Made by a program: the position numbers and the translations under genes
The notes under the pieces: model-generated
The model's input: the letters and a program-made list of their open reading frames with translations, nothing else
What the model was told of the DNA's origin: nothing
Database searches by the model: none
Shown here: one piece after another, positions 63,359 through 64,000 of the stretch
Numbering within the stretch: position 1 is the first letter of the stretch
Layout of the letters: every line of letters starts with the position of its first letter
NCBI RefSeq assembly: GCF_014805685.1
Contig: NC_060890.1
Span: 14,718,000-14,781,999, forward strand
Origin: Silurus meridionalis
Taxonomy: Eukaryota; Chordata; Actinopteri; Siluriformes; Siluridae
Reading direction: 5' to 3'
DNA: 64,000 nt

Positions 63359-64000
63359 TAGATCGCAGTAAGTGGAAAAGGACTAAGGGAGTTAGTTAGG
63401 CAGGCGGGGGCTTGTTCCCCTTGCTGCTGAGTGTGTTGTTAGGGAACATCGCTGCGTTAGGACTCCTGCCTGCATGGCCTGAATGTATGGACGGCTTTCC
63501 ACACTCTACCTAATGAACACTGCTTTGCACACAAACACAAATAAACACAAGCAATGACAAGTGTGTCCAAGTTGGCTGAATGGAAACCCGTAATGAAATC
63601 AAAATGAAACCCCTCAAGACCTGATCAAACTATGTTCAGGAAATCCCAGAGGAGAACCGTGATAAATGAGAGTGGTCTAACACATAGGGATAATTGTGCG
63701 AATAACTGGTATTAACTGTACCCATCAATTCAACTACCTTTTTGCTACTTTGGAATTAGGAATCACAGACCATGTTAGCATCTGTAAAAAAAACTGTACA
63801 ATTAATTCAGATTTGTTTTCATATAAAATTATGTGACTTGATATTACCATACCAAAGGACAGACTTACTTTTACTGAGTTAACAATGCAACTCATATCTT
63901 TGTTGCTATAGTATGTGAGTAGACTTTAAATCAGCTGTTGAAATAATTAAAAGCTCCTATGAGGACTGTATTTGTTGTTGGATAAACCAACATGAAAACC
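63358..64000. other. camk2g intron continuing past the window edge
   Basis: I searched this end on the - strand for the preceding kinase exon (the Gly-rich loop and AAKIINTKKLSAR region) and did not find it. Confidence 0.6.

Overview
The window is vertebrate nuclear DNA, most probably from a teleost fish. Its genes are split by GT-AG introns, its noncoding DNA is AT-rich and full of microsatellites, and it carries several fish-type Tc1/mariner relics and TIR elements. A repeat near 62.0-62.2 kb resembles one I associate with catfish and related otophysans, so that lineage is a weak guess. No bacterial, viral, CRISPR or tRNA/rRNA feature was seen.

Two genes can be reconstructed exon by exon. 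(1) ndst2, + strand, 26466-33574: all 13 coding exons of heparan sulfate N-deacetylase/N-sulfotransferase 2, joining in frame to 888 residues. (2) camk2g, - strand, 63079-37917: calcium/calmodulin-dependent protein kinase II gamma. The window holds 20 coding exons, from the codon equivalent to human Asp54 to the stop; the first exons lie beyond the right edge. The genes converge tail to tail, with candidate poly(A) signals between about 34.7 and 35.35 kb. NDST2 and CAMK2G are also neighbours in mammals, which supports both identifications.

Layout: 1-26154 has no coding exon I can support. It is either intergenic DNA or 5'UTR introns of ndst2, and holds transposon relics (1-378, 9975-10500, 13880-14115, 16640-17911), a 635-bp mariner-like element (18925-19559), two copies of another TIR element (6897-7698 and 19727-20332) and microsatellites. 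26155-34700 is ndst2 with its UTRs. 35160-37916 is the camk2g 3'UTR. 37917-63079 is the camk2g body, with a variable linker region between 47751 and 38852 and long repeat-rich introns in the kinase part.

The two proteins act in unrelated processes: Golgi heparan sulfate modification, and cytosolic calcium signalling. Their adjacency looks like conserved synteny, not a functional unit. I found no previously undescribed biological system. The most interesting observations are two in-phase cassette exons in the camk2g linker, microsatellites sitting directly on splice sites, an in-frame 12-nt tandem duplication in a camk2g linker exon, and the paired TIR elements.
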